NCBI RefSeq assembly: GCF_004296575.1
Contig: NZ_SAYT01000011.1
Location: forward strand, 1-48,662
Direction: 5' to 3'
DNA: 48,662 nucleotides
DNA from: Dyella amyloliquefaciens
GTDB lineage: Bacteria; Pseudomonadota; Gammaproteobacteria; Xanthomonadales; Rhodanobacteraceae
Shown: one piece after another, positions 17,535-26,090 of the stretch
Layout: each line of letters begins with the position of its first letter
How positions within the stretch are numbered: the stretch's first letter is position 1
The notes under the pieces: generated by a model
Database searches by the model: none
Told to the model about the DNA's origin: nothing
The model's input: only the letters and a program-made list of their open reading frames with translations
Made by a program: the position numbers and the translations under genes

Positions 17535-19400
17535 TCAGAGAATCCCCTTCACCCCAGATCCAAACGCCGTAATCAACCGCGTATAGATCAACTTCGACGA
17601 GATCGCCACGTCCGGGAAATCACCCACCGGCGTGTAGCAGCTGGCAAACGCCGGATCACTGGGCCGCATCGGCGTGCAGCCCGCCTTGAGGTCGTAGCTG
17701 GTCGCGTAGCGATACGGCCACAGGTCGAATACCGGCAGGCTGGCCGATACATCGCCGATGGCCATGCTGAGGCTGTTCTGCTCACGCGGAGCGATCACCC
17801 ACGCATTCTCCGGCTGCGTGTCGCGTAGGATGCTGTCGCGCAGCTCGCTGGCGAAGCGCGCGTCGTACACGATCACGCCGGCCTCGGTGTTGTAGTGGTC
17901 CGAGCGCGGATCGAAGTTGTGCGAACCCACCATCGCGAAGTCGTCGTCCACCACGATGGACTTCGCATGCAGGCCGAAACGCTTGCCGGAGGTGGTCAGC
18001 GGCGCGGGGCGGTTGCGGCGAGCGTCGCCGTGGCTGCCCAGCAGGCCGCGCTCGGTACCGATGCGGCGGCGCGCCTTCGTGCCGTCCCGCGTGGTCTCCG
18101 ACGGACCTTCATCGGCGGCGGCTTCCTCGTTGTCTTCGGCCGGCCCGGCGGCATGCGGCTTCAGTTCGTAAATCTCGAAGCCGTAATCCTTGAGGTAGTG
18201 CTTGCGGTGCTTGTACGAGATCGCATACACCGCGAACGCATCGGTGGAGGCCAGCGAGTTGGTCGACACGATGATGCGTGGCGGCGACGGGTTCTGCCGC
18301 AAGCCGGCGAAGATCGCCTGCGCGCGTTCGCTCAACACGAGATACGGCGTCTGCAGTATTACTTCGTGTTGCGCGGCGCCGATCATGCGCATCACGTGTG
18401 CGGTGAATTCCTGGGCGCTGTGCTTGTCCGGTTGCGTGGTCTTGGCGGGCAGGTCGCTGAAGTAGTCCACGCGGCCGGTGCGCAGGGTCTGGCTGACCAG
18501 GGCCTCTTCCAGCCACTCCGGATCTTCCGCTTCGGACTGCACGCGCGCCACGCGTTGCGGGTGTGCGTAATGGGGGGCGGGCCAGGGTTTGGAGCCCTGC
18601 ATGACGAGGATGTCGTGGTTCACGTCGCGAAGGTGAGTCAGCGGCGTGGCGCGCTTGTGGCGCCAGAACGTCTCGAAGCTGGTGGCCATGGCGGTCGCCG
18701 CCGGGCCGCCCACCATCACGTCGCGGTCCACGTAGTCGAACTCGTCGTCCCAGTCGAAATAGCGGTCCTGGTAATTGCGCCCGCCCGTGATGCCGATGGC
18801 GTCGTCCACCAGCAGCAGCTTGTTGTGCATGCGCTGGTTGAAGTGGTGGAAGCAGCACACGATGCTGGCGCCGAACTCCACCGCCGAGGTCTGCGCTGCG
18901 TGGAAGGTGGGGTTGTACAGGCGCACTTCGAGATCGGCGTGCACGTTGGCGAGACGCTGCAGCAGCGCGGCGTCGTTGAAGGAGAACAGCTGGTCCGCAA
19001 GGATGCGTACCTTCACGCCGCGCTGAGCGGCCTTGATCAGCTCATCCAGCACCAGCTGACCGGCATCGTCCTGGTCCCAGATGTAGGTCTGCACGTCGAT
19101 GGAGCGCTGCGCCGCTCGGATCAGGTTGAGCCGCGCCACCATCGCCGCTTCGCTGTCGTTGAGCAGGGTGACCACGTTTACCGGCGTCGCCTCGGTGGAA
19201 TCGGCCAGCGCCTGGCGGGCGGCGGCAAGCAGTGGCGAATCGATGCCGCAGTGGTCGATGCGCTCGCAGTCCAGCTCGCGGTGGACGTCGGCGGCGACCA
19301 CGGCGTCCGCGCGGTGGATGCGCGACGGCGACACGCTGCATCCCGGCAGGACCAGGATCGCAGCGAGCAGAGCGGCAAGGGCGATCCAGCGCGGGTGCAT
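17535..19400 (-). CDS. phospholipase D / cardiolipin synthase-like lipoprotein
   Basis: 621 aa from ATG 19400 (MHPRWIALAA...), chosen because it gives a lipoprotein signal peptide with lipobox LPGC, lipidated Cys at residue 21. Two HKD motifs are present: H192-x-K194-x4-D199 (HNKLLLVDD, followed by GGRNYQDRY) and H478-x-K480-x4-D485 (HAKSIVVDD, followed by GSHNFDPRS). This is the PLD fold seen in ClsC-type enzymes, which make cardiolipin or act on phospholipids at the envelope. Between the motifs is a charged, low-complexity insert (residues 418-465, Glu/Asp then Arg-rich). It is the last gene of a leftward run (ParA, sixA, yceI, this gene). Confidence 0.9.
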   Translation of the reverse strand: MHPRWIALAALLAAILVLPGCSVSPSRIHRADAVVAADVHRELDCERIDHCGIDSPLLAAARQALADSTEATPVNVVTLLNDSEAAMVARLNLIRAAQRSIDVQTYIWDQDDAGQLVLDELIKAAQRGVKVRILADQLFSFNDAALLQRLANVHADLEVRLYNPTFHAAQTSAVEFGASIVCCFHHFNQRMHNKLLLVDDAIGITGGRNYQDRYFDWDDEFDYVDRDVMVGGPAATAMATSFETFWRHKRATPLTHLRDVNHDILVMQGSKPWPAPHYAHPQRVARVQSEAEDPEWLEEALVSQTLRTGRVDYFSDLPAKTTQPDKHSAQEFTAHVMRMIGAAQHEVILQTPYLVLSERAQAIFAGLRQNPSPPRIIVSTNSLASTDAFAVYAISYKHRKHYLKDYGFEIYELKPHAAGPAEDNEEAAADEGPSETTRDGTKARRRIGTERGLLGSHGDARRNRPAPLTTSGKRFGLHAKSIVVDDDFAMVGSHNFDPRSDHYNTEAGVIVYDARFASELRDSILRDTQPENAWVIAPREQNSLSMAIGDVSASLPVFDLWPYRYATSYDLKAGCTPMRPSDPAFASCYTPVGDFPDVAISSKLIYTRLITAFGSGVKGIL

Positions 19401-19422
19401 GCAGCGATGATACGTGGGGCGG

Positions 19423-19986
19423 TCAGCGGCTGATGTAATCAAGGCTGATCGACATGCCCAGTTCGACCTTGTCCGACAGCGCGGCGCGGTGTCCGGTCAT
19501 CCCGAAATCGCTGCGCTGGATGGTGCCGCGCACCGCGATCACGCATTCGCGGGGAGCGTTGGGCGTGCAGCTCGAGGGCAGCAATTCGAAATGGGCGGGT
19601 TGCGTGACGCCGCGCAGGGTCAGCGTGCCGTCGAGGTCGCCACCCTTCTCCAGCATGTCCAGCGCGACCGGCTCGGACACGAAGTGGATGGTGGGATAGC
19701 GCTCAACGTCGAAGAACTCCGGTGCCAGCACCCAGCGACGGATGCGCTCCGAGCCCATCTGGATGCTGTCGACGGTGATGCTCGCATCGACCACGGCGCT
19801 GTCGTGCAATGCACTCAGCGTGACGTCGCCGTTGATCTGCTGGAAGCGCCCGCTGATCTGGCTCAGCCAGAACAGACGTACGCCGAAGTCGGCGTAGGAG
19901 CGCGTGGAGTCGATGCGGTAATCAGCAGCCTGGGCTGGCAGGGTGGCCAGCAGAAGCAAGGCCAGCCCGCCGATGAATCGCCGCAT
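19423..19986 (-). CDS. YceI family protein
   Basis: 187 aa with a signal peptide (MRRFIGGLALLLLATLPAQA, cleavage near residue 20). The mature part shows the YceI lipocalin-like beta pattern: DYRIDSTRSYADFGVRLFW, GRFQQINGDVTL, ASITVDSIQMG, FFDVERYPTIHFVSEPV, DLDGTLTLRGVTQPAHFEL and FGMTGHRAALSDKVELGMSIS. Members bind isoprenoid-type lipids such as ubiquinone in the periplasm. Its start codon overlaps the sixA stop by one base (TGATG), so translation is probably coupled. The two Cys in the PSSCTPNAPRECVI region could form a disulfide. Confidence 0.92.
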   Translation of the reverse strand: MRRFIGGLALLLLATLPAQAADYRIDSTRSYADFGVRLFWLSQISGRFQQINGDVTLSALHDSAVVDASITVDSIQMGSERIRRWVLAPEFFDVERYPTIHFVSEPVALDMLEKGGDLDGTLTLRGVTQPAHFELLPSSCTPNAPRECVIAVRGTIQRSDFGMTGHRAALSDKVELGMSISLDYISR

Positions 19987-20459
19987 CAGGGAGACCAGAA
20001 GGCGTCCAGGCGGGCGTTGCCGGGTTCCAGCGATCCGTTGAGGTGCAGTACCGCCAGGCCCGCCGGCGGCATGCCGCGGAACTCGTCCGAGCGACCCTCG
20101 ACCAGCAGTGCCACCAGCCGTTCGATACCTGGGTTGTGGCCTACCAGGATCACCGTGCCGGCGTCGCCGTGCTGATCCAGCAGGGCCAGCAGTTCGCCCG
20201 GCGTCGCCTCGTAGATGTCCTCGGCCAGCACCGGTTCCGGCGCGTGCTTCATCGAGGCCAGTGCCAGCGAGGCGGTGTTGACGGTGCGCTCGGACGGGGA
20301 GCACAGCACCCGGTCGGGCTTTACTCCGTGCGAGGCCAGCCATTTGCCCGCGGCACGGGCCTCCTGCTCGCCACGCCCACTCAGGCGCCGGCCCCGGTCG
20401 TCGCCACCGGAAGACGCCGGCTGGGCTTCGGCATGTCGCAAAAGGATCAGTTCGTGCAT
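19986..20459 (-). CDS. sixA: phosphohistidine phosphatase SixA
   Basis: 157 aa histidine-phosphatase (phosphoglycerate-mutase-like) protein. The catalytic motif RHAEA is at residues 8-12 with H9 as nucleophile; the second His is in ILVGHNPGIERL. Other family segments are LSGRGEQEARAAGKWLA, PDRVLCSPSERTVNTASL and YEATPGELLALLDQHGD. SixA removes phosphate from histidine on phosphotransfer proteins, in E. coli the nitrogen PTS protein NPr. It overlaps yceI by one base, and lies 44 bp after the ParA-like gene. Confidence 0.92.
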   Translation of the reverse strand: MHELILLRHAEAQPASSGGDDRGRRLSGRGEQEARAAGKWLASHGVKPDRVLCSPSERTVNTASLALASMKHAPEPVLAEDIYEATPGELLALLDQHGDAGTVILVGHNPGIERLVALLVEGRSDEFRGMPPAGLAVLHLNGSLEPGNARLDAFWSP

Positions 20460-20503
20460 GTGCAGGGCTCCAAAATCGGGCCGCGCCGGCGCGGCCGCGC
20501 GGT

Positions 20504-21136
20504 TCAGTGCTGGCGCTTGATCCAGCGCAGGAGGTGTTTCCAGTCCTCCTGGTGGCTTCGGACGTTTTCCGAAGCGTAGTCAAAGATACCCTTGCCAAGT
20601 GCGGCCAGCAGCACATACGCCTGACTGTCTCTCAACTGCGCCACGATAGGGAACGGCGCCTGTTCCGCCAATCGCGTCATCGCGTCCTGGCTTGCATGGG
20701 TCCAGGGCTTCAGGCGGTTGCCCACCAGGCCCACGGGTAGCTTGCCACGCTTGATGCGACTGATCTGTTTCAGGTGCTCGAGAAAGTCGAACGTCGCGTC
20801 GAGGTCGAAGGTTGACGGCAACACGGGTACCAGCACCACGTCGGCCTTTTCCAGGTAGGGCTCGAGATCGCGCTCCTGCGAACCGGCGGGCGTGTCGATC
20901 AGCACCCGTTGGGTATCGGAAGGAAGCTTTTCGAGGGATTTGCGGCCGCCTTCGATGGCCAGCACGCCAGGCACGTTGTCGGGTCGGTTGGCCGCCCAGC
21001 GAAACCCGGACTTCTGCCGGTCGGCATCGACGATGGCCGTGTGCTTGCCGTCCTGCGCCCAATGGGAAGCCAGCTGGGTCACCAGCGTGCTCTTGCCGCA
21101 ACCGCCTTTGCTGCTTGCTACCAGAACCGTCAGCAT
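20504..21136 (-). CDS. ParA/MinD-like ATPase, orphan
   Basis: 210 aa. The deviant Walker A KGGCGKST (residues 10-17, with the signature Lys10) is followed by VDADRQKSGFRWAANRP, the Walker B-type VLIDTPAGSQ and DVVLVPVLPSTFDLDATFDFLEHL. This is the short ParA family lacking an N-terminal DNA-binding helix. No ParB gene or parS-like site is adjacent, so it is unlikely to be the chromosomal segregation pair; similar orphans position other cargo or have unknown roles. It starts 97 bp downstream of the secreted hypothetical gene and runs in the same direction as sixA-yceI. Confidence 0.88.
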   Translation of the reverse strand: MLTVLVASSKGGCGKSTLVTQLASHWAQDGKHTAIVDADRQKSGFRWAANRPDNVPGVLAIEGGRKSLEKLPSDTQRVLIDTPAGSQERDLEPYLEKADVVLVPVLPSTFDLDATFDFLEHLKQISRIKRGKLPVGLVGNRLKPWTHASQDAMTRLAEQAPFPIVAQLRDSQAYVLLAALGKGIFDYASENVRSHQEDWKHLLRWIKRQH

Positions 21137-21233
21137 GATGCTGCACCTGTGTCCAAGCTTGGCCCAAGCCTACACGAAGGCCGGGGCGGTTAGGGCAACA
21201 CTGGACACGTATTGCCCTTAGCAAGCACCGAGA

Positions 21234-22268
21234 TCACGCTTGCGGCTTCGACGGCTCCCAGTCAGCGGGCGCATCGACGTTGATGTTGTAGTCGTGCAGC
21301 GCGGTGAGCATCAGGCTCATCTCGGTGCCGCCCGATCGCGCCAGCGACAACAGATGCTGGGCGAGCGCGGTGTCGCCCTGGGCGCGGGCCGACAGCTGGG
21401 AGAAGTTCTGTACCTGCCACACCAGGTTGCGCCGGGCGCGCCGGGCGTCGTCCTGCTGGCTCTGGTCGTCGGACAGCGTTTCGCGCAGATGCAGCCCCAG
21501 CGAGCGACCCAACGGGCTCGAACCCCATTCCAGCAGCTTGGCCAGCTTGAGGCAGTCGTCCTTCATGCCGGCGTTGTCCTTGTTGGCCTCGCACAGGCGC
21601 GAGGTGGCCTGCAGGCCCGGCTGCGGCTGCGTTTCGGCGAGCCCGAACACCATCATCACCTGCACGCCCACCGCGCCTGTGGGCGACAGCGGGTTGATCA
21701 CCGCCGGGGGCGGCGGCAACAGGGTCACGGTGGTGGCCAGCGCCTTGAGGCTGATGCCGGTGTAGTCGTCATAGACCTTCGCCGAGGCGGCCTTGCCCAG
21801 GTCTTCGCGGGCGGCGTCCAGTTTGTCGTTGCGCACGTCCTGGCCCAGCTTGAGCAGCCACACCGCCGCATTGTCCGGGGCCTGCGTCACCAGCTGCTCC
21901 AGCGCTTCGGGGTTGGGGCAGGCGTCGGCCTTGGCGTCGCAGTCGCTCAGTCGCACCCAGTTGATCTCGGGGCCGGCGCCCGGTGCCGAGGTGGCACGTC
22001 CGATCAGGGTATGGAAGCTGTTGAACTCGGGCAGGTCGGTCAGCGGGCGGGCCAGCAGGGCGCCGCCGAGCAGCGGGACCGGCATGGCCTGGGGCGCGAT
22101 GACGCTGACCAGGTCCTTCTGGAAGGCCAGCAGGGCCTGGCGGCGCGCGGCGACCTGCTGGTCGTTGGCGACAGCCGACTTGGGCTTTGCCGGGGGCGGG
22201 GCGGCGAACGCCGGGCCGGTCAATGGGGCCAAAACGAGTCCGAGCACGAGCAGGTGCCGTCCAAGCAT
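21234..22268 (-). CDS. hypothetical secreted alpha-helical protein
   Basis: 344 aa from ATG 22268, with AGGGAAG upstream; the same frame runs on to 23264 but crosses intergenic repeats and antisense to speE. Residues 1-22 (MLGRHLLVLGLVLAPLTGPAFA) are a signal peptide. The mature protein is helix-rich with TPR-like spacing (EALEQLVTQAPDNAAVWLLKLGQDVRNDKLDAAREDLGKA) and a Pro-rich link (LLPPPPAVINPL). Cys residues are in DCDAKADAC and LCEANKDNAGMKDDC, likely disulfides. I do not recognise the family. A periplasmic helical-repeat protein is the most I can say. Confidence 0.7.
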   Translation of the reverse strand: MLGRHLLVLGLVLAPLTGPAFAAPPPAKPKSAVANDQQVAARRQALLAFQKDLVSVIAPQAMPVPLLGGALLARPLTDLPEFNSFHTLIGRATSAPGAGPEINWVRLSDCDAKADACPNPEALEQLVTQAPDNAAVWLLKLGQDVRNDKLDAAREDLGKAASAKVYDDYTGISLKALATTVTLLPPPPAVINPLSPTGAVGVQVMMVFGLAETQPQPGLQATSRLCEANKDNAGMKDDCLKLAKLLEWGSSPLGRSLGLHLRETLSDDQSQQDDARRARRNLVWQVQNFSQLSARAQGDTALAQHLLSLARSGGTEMSLMLTALHDYNINVDAPADWEPSKPQA

Positions 22269-22433
22269 CGGTGTCTTCCCTACAGAACGAAGCGGCCAGC
22301 ATACCGATGAAGCATTAAGCTCGCCTGATCCACGGGACGGAGCGGCCGGGAGAACGGTGCTGGGCTTGCTAGCATGGCCGCTTCGCGACGCCCCGGGATG
22401 GTCCGCCCCATCCTGCGCAACAGGAGACCTGCA

Positions 22434-22634
22434 GTGAACGACATTTCCTTTTTGGCCGACGGTCGGGCGGCTCCCTGGTTCGTGGGCTGGGGCACCCTGG
22501 CCCTGATCAATGCCGGCCTGGCCCAGGGCAAGAACCGCAGTGGCCTGGTGTGGTTCCTGCTGTCGCTGGTGTTCGGCCCCTTCGCCACGCTGGCGCTGGT
22601 GCTGCTGCCCAAGATGCGACAGACCCTGTTCTGA
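22434..22634 (+). CDS. small hypothetical membrane protein
   Basis: 66 aa from GTG 22434, with AGGAGA upstream. It contains two hydrophobic stretches (APWFVGWGTLALINAGLA and GLVWFLLSLVFGPFATLALVLL) linked by a basic turn (QGKNRSG), typical of a helical hairpin in the inner membrane. The sequence FGPFATLALVLLPK is reminiscent of small proteins often misannotated in Xanthomonadales. No function is assigned. It converges with speE across a REP pair. Confidence 0.65.
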   Translation: MNDISFLADGRAAPWFVGWGTLALINAGLAQGKNRSGLVWFLLSLVFGPFATLALVLLPKMRQTLF

Positions 22635-22650
22635 CCGCCCGCCTCTTTCT

Positions 22651-22768
22651 GTAGGAGCGCACCCAGTGCGCGATAAGCCTACAAAGCAACGACGCCGGAT
22701 TCCCATCGCTGGGAATCCGGCGTCGTATGCAACCAGCGCCTGCGATCGCGCACTGGGTGCGCTCCTGC
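22651..22768. repeat. REP family 1, inverted pair 2
   Basis: Units at 22651-22674 (GTAGGAGCGCACCCAGTGCG...) and 22745-22768 (inverted, with one change, ...GCTCCTGC). They lie between a convergent pair of genes, and a long perfect hairpin (22690-22725) sits between the units. Confidence 0.85.
22690..22725. terminator. perfect 16-bp hairpin between convergent genes
   Basis: CGACGCCGGATTCCCA, loop TCGC, then TGGGAATCCGGCGTCG: a perfect 16-bp stem with a 4-base loop. There is no T-run on either side, so it would be an intrinsic pause/stop element or RNA-end protector rather than a classical Rho-independent terminator. It serves the small membrane gene and speE, which face each other. Confidence 0.55.
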
Positions 22769-22786
22769 AGGCGGCGAATGTCGGGC

Positions 22787-23641
22787 TTATTCGCCCAAGG
22801 CTTCGCGCATGAATTCCGGCTGGGCCAGCGCGCCCTTGTGCACGTCGGCGTTGTAGTAGCGGGTCGGGAAGTTCTTGCTGATCGCGCCGCGCTCGCGGAA
22901 GCCGGCCAGGTCGCCACCCTTGCGCACCATGGTGCAGCTCCACCACCCGGTCGGGTAGCACGGCTGCGGGAACGGCAGCGTCTTCACCGCGCTGAAGCCG
23001 GCGGTACGCATGGCCGAACGCATGGACTTGATCAGCTCCAGGTGCGCGATCGGCGATTCCGACTGCTGCACCAGGATGCCGCCATGGCGCAGGGCCTTGT
23101 AGCAACTGGCGTAGAAGGCCGCGTTGAACAGGCCTTCGGCCGGGCCGACCGGGTCGGTCGAGTCGACGATGATCAGGTCCACGGACTCCGGCTCGGCCTC
23201 GGCCATGTACTTGATGCCGTCGATGAACAGCAGCTCGGCGCGCGGGTCGTTGTTGGCGTCGCACAGCTCCGGGAAATACTGCTCGGCCAGGCGGGTCACG
23301 CGCTCGTCGATCTCCACCTGCACCGCGTGCTCCACTTCCTCGTGCTTGAGCACTTCACGCAGCGTGCCGCAGTCGCCGCCGCCGATGATCACGACGCGCT
23401 TGGCGCGCGCATGGGTGAACAGCGCCGGGTGGGTCATCATCTCGTGATAGAGGAAGTTGTCGCGGCTGGTCAGCATCACGCAGCCGTCGATCACCATCAG
23501 GTTGCCCCAATCGGTGGTCTGGTAGATCTCGATGGTCTGGAACGGCGTTTTCTCGGCGTGCAGCAGCTTCTCAACGCGGTAGCCGATGGAGGAGCCGGAG
23601 GCCTGGTGGGCTTCGGTGAACCAGCTGGGGTGCTGCGACAT
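22787..23641 (-). CDS. speE: spermidine synthase
   Basis: 284 aa from ATG 23641 (MSQHPSWFTEAHQ). It transfers the aminopropyl group of decarboxylated S-adenosylmethionine to putrescine. Family motifs: WFTE near the start, YRVEKLLHAEKTPFQTIEIYQT, LMVIDGCVMLTSRDNFLYHEMMTHP, the nucleotide-binding VVIIGGGDCGTLREVLKH (GGGDCG where GGGDGG is most common), VEIDERV and the catalytic Asp region LIIVDSTDPVGPAEGLF. It is transcribed away from speA, which makes agmatine, the putrescine precursor. The two genes are divergent with a 276-bp spacer, so together they form a polyamine locus. Confidence 0.95.
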   Translation of the reverse strand: MSQHPSWFTEAHQASGSSIGYRVEKLLHAEKTPFQTIEIYQTTDWGNLMVIDGCVMLTSRDNFLYHEMMTHPALFTHARAKRVVIIGGGDCGTLREVLKHEEVEHAVQVEIDERVTRLAEQYFPELCDANNDPRAELLFIDGIKYMAEAEPESVDLIIVDSTDPVGPAEGLFNAAFYASCYKALRHGGILVQQSESPIAHLELIKSMRSAMRTAGFSAVKTLPFPQPCYPTGWWSCTMVRKGGDLAGFRERGAISKNFPTRYYNADVHKGALAQPEFMREALGE

Positions 23642-23917
23642 GGGGGCGTTCCTGACGATCGATGGGTTCAAAGAGCGGGAATTGTAGCCGAACCGGCGCC
23701 ATCTTCCCGTTTTCCTTAGGGAACGCCGCCGGCACATTGTCACAAGACGCCGTTACAATAGCCGTCCGGACCGCCGCGCTTAGCCGCCAGCGGACCGTCA
23801 GGTCAGTCCGGCCCCGCGGCGTGCGAGGCTTCCGGCCGGCTGACTTTGTTTCGTCAAGGCTCGCCGCTGCGACGACATGTAAAGGGTGTGTCACGCCCGT
23901 TATTCAAGGAACCCTCC

Positions 23918-25807
23918 ATGTCGAAGCACTGGAACATCGACGCTGCCCGCCATACCTATGCCGTCCCGCACTGGGGCGACGGCTACGTCGACGTGAACGC
24001 GGCCGGCCATATCGTGATGCGCCCCAAGGGCGCCACCGGCCCGGCGCTGTCGCTGCCGACCATCGTGGACCGCGCCCGCGCCGAAGGCTTGCGCCTGCCC
24101 TTGCTGGTGCGCTTTCCGGACATCCTCGCCGATCGCCTCAAGCGCCTGCAGCAGGCGTTCGCCAAGGCCATTGGCGAGTGGAGCTATGCGGGCGGCTATA
24201 CCGCCGTCTATCCGATCAAGGTGAACCAGCAGCGCGGCGTCGCCGGTGAGCTGGTGGCCGCGGGTGAGCATGGTTTCGGCCTCGAGGCCGGCTCCAAGCC
24301 CGAACTGATGGCCGTGCTGGCGATGGCTCGCCCGGGCAGCATCGTGATCTGCAATGGCTACAAGGACCGCGAATACATTCGTCTCGCGCTGATCGGCCGC
24401 AAGCTTGGCCTGCGCGTGCACATCGTGATCGAGAAGCTGTCCGAGCTTGATCATGTGTTTTCCGAAGCCAAGGCGCTGAACGTCGAGCCGCTGCTCGGCG
24501 TGCGCGTGCGCCTGGCCTCGATCGGCGCCGGCAAGTGGCAGAACACCGGTGGCGACAAGGGCAAGTTCGGCCTCTCGCCCAGCCAGGTGCTCACCCTGGT
24601 GGAACGACTGGAGCAGGCGGGCCTGAAGCACACGCTGAAGCTGCAACACTTCCACATGGGCTCGCAGATCTCCAACGTGCGCGACATCGCCAACGGCATG
24701 CGCGAAGCCACGCGTTACTTCGTGGAACTGAAGCGCATGGGCGTGCCGCTGGACATCGTCGACGTCGGCGGTGGCCTGGGCGTGGACTACGAAGGCTCGC
24801 GCTCGCGCAGCCACAACTCGATCAACTACTCGATCGAGCAGTACGCCTCGACCATCGTGCAGTCGCTGGCCGAGGCCGTCGCCGAGGAAAACCTGCCCGC
24901 ACCGCACATCATCACCGAGGCCGGCCGCGCGATGACCGCGCACCACGCTGTCATGGTGGTGAACGTGACGGAAGTGGAACCGGTGCCCGACGGCAACATC
25001 CCGGCGCCGCATGAACACGAACCGGCCGTGCTGCGTCGCCTGCGCGAAACCTGGGCCGAGCTCGACCAGCGTCCGGCGCTGGAGCTGTTCCACGAGGCCC
25101 AGCATCACGCGGCCGAAGGCCAGGCGCTGTACGCGCTGGGCCAGCTCAACCTGGAAGACCGCGCGCGCCTGGACGACATGTACTACGCGATCGCCAACGC
25201 GGTGCGCACGCGCCTGCTTCCGGCCGAGCGCTCGCATCGCCAGGCGCTGGACGAGCTGGACGAGAAGCTGGTGGACAAGTACTTCGTCAACTTCTCGGTG
25301 TTCGAGTCGGTGCCGGACATCTGGGCGATCGACCAGATCTTCCCGATCGCACCGATCGCGCGCCTGGACGAGGAGCCGACCCGCCGTGGCGTGATCGTCG
25401 ACCTCACCTGCGACTCCGACGGCCGCATCGACGACTACGTCGACGCCGAGGGTGTGGACGTGAGCCTGCCGCTGCACGCGCTGAAGGAGGACGAGAGCTA
25501 TCGCCTCGGCATCTTCATGGTCGGCGCGTACCAGGAAACCCTGGGCGACATCCACAACCTGTTCGGCGACACCGACGCGGTGAACGTGCGCGTGGACGGA
25601 GATTCGTATGTTTTCGCGCACAAGCGCCGCGGCGACACCACGGACCTGATGCTCGACTACGTCGGCTACGACCTCGAAGTCCTGCGTCGCAGCTACCGCG
25701 ATCGCATCGCGGCGGCCGGCGTGGAAGGCGAGGCGGCGGAGCAGCTGTTCGTCACGTTGAACGAAGGACTGACTGGCTATACGTACCTGTCAGAAGGCGC
25801 GCACTGA
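23918..25807 (+). CDS. speA: biosynthetic arginine decarboxylase
   Basis: 629 aa from ATG 23918, with CAAGGAACC upstream. It is a fold-III PLP enzyme converting arginine to agmatine. The PLP lysine is K101 in YPIKVNQQR; other motifs are GLEAGSKPELMAVLA, GYKDREYI, LQHFHMGSQISNVRDI, DVGGGLGVDYEGS, ITEAGRAMTAHHAV, and the C-terminal active-site Cys region VDLTCDSDGRID. Length matches SpeA enzymes. The 276-bp divergent spacer to speE (23642-23917) is long enough for regulated promoters, but I can identify only a -10-like TACAAT at 23754 without a matching -35, so no promoter is called. Confidence 0.95.
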   Translation: MSKHWNIDAARHTYAVPHWGDGYVDVNAAGHIVMRPKGATGPALSLPTIVDRARAEGLRLPLLVRFPDILADRLKRLQQAFAKAIGEWSYAGGYTAVYPIKVNQQRGVAGELVAAGEHGFGLEAGSKPELMAVLAMARPGSIVICNGYKDREYIRLALIGRKLGLRVHIVIEKLSELDHVFSEAKALNVEPLLGVRVRLASIGAGKWQNTGGDKGKFGLSPSQVLTLVERLEQAGLKHTLKLQHFHMGSQISNVRDIANGMREATRYFVELKRMGVPLDIVDVGGGLGVDYEGSRSRSHNSINYSIEQYASTIVQSLAEAVAEENLPAPHIITEAGRAMTAHHAVMVVNVTEVEPVPDGNIPAPHEHEPAVLRRLRETWAELDQRPALELFHEAQHHAAEGQALYALGQLNLEDRARLDDMYYAIANAVRTRLLPAERSHRQALDELDEKLVDKYFVNFSVFESVPDIWAIDQIFPIAPIARLDEEPTRRGVIVDLTCDSDGRIDDYVDAEGVDVSLPLHALKEDESYRLGIFMVGAYQETLGDIHNLFGDTDAVNVRVDGDSYVFAHKRRGDTTDLMLDYVGYDLEVLRRSYRDRIAAAGVEGEAAEQLFVTLNEGLTGYTYLSEGAH

Positions 25808-25818
25808 GGTTCTTTGCT

Positions 25819-25940
25819 CGTCATTCCGGCGCAGGCCGGAATCCAGTAGCAGGATGGTTCGGTTTTCGCCCAAGCCCATCATCAACGTCGCGAAAACCTG
25901 CCGCCATGACCACTGGATTCCGGCCTGCGCCGGAATGACG
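25819..25940. repeat. REP family 2, inverted pair (REPIN)
   Basis: CGTCATTCCGGCGCAGGCCG... at 25819-25847 and a perfect 29-base inverted copy at 25912-25940. A nested 9-bp inverted repeat, GGTTTTCGC / GCGAAAACC (25861-25869 and 25890-25898), lies inside. The whole block can fold into one long hairpin and sits just after speA, before bdhA. Confidence 0.85.
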
Positions 25941-26090
25941 ACATAGGAAAGGTTTCTCTCAAGCTCTCCATTCGTCGCATGGATGCGTCCATACAAGCTA
26001 TGCCAGCCTGTTCGTCCCCACGGACAGGCAGCGCAGCCCACAACCTGATTCCGTTTCTGCTTTCCCCGTTCCCCATCGACAGGAGTGGTT

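Noticed and set aside
19423-20616. A 397-codon fusion of YceI with an upstream domain
   Set aside because: The upstream part overlaps sixA and the ParA end out of frame; YceI has its own signal peptide at 19986, coupled to the sixA stop.
21234-23264. One 676-codon minus-strand protein joining the secreted hypothetical and speE region
   Set aside because: The upstream half crosses a REP pair and overlaps speE in another frame; a signal peptide and ribosome site mark the true start at 22268.
23737-23759. TTGTCA and TACAAT upstream of speA as a promoter
   Set aside because: The spacer is only 11 bases, far from the 16-18 needed.
23900-25621. A 573-codon minus-strand frame across speA
   Set aside because: Antisense shadow of arginine decarboxylase, His/Val/Ala/Arg rich with no family pattern.
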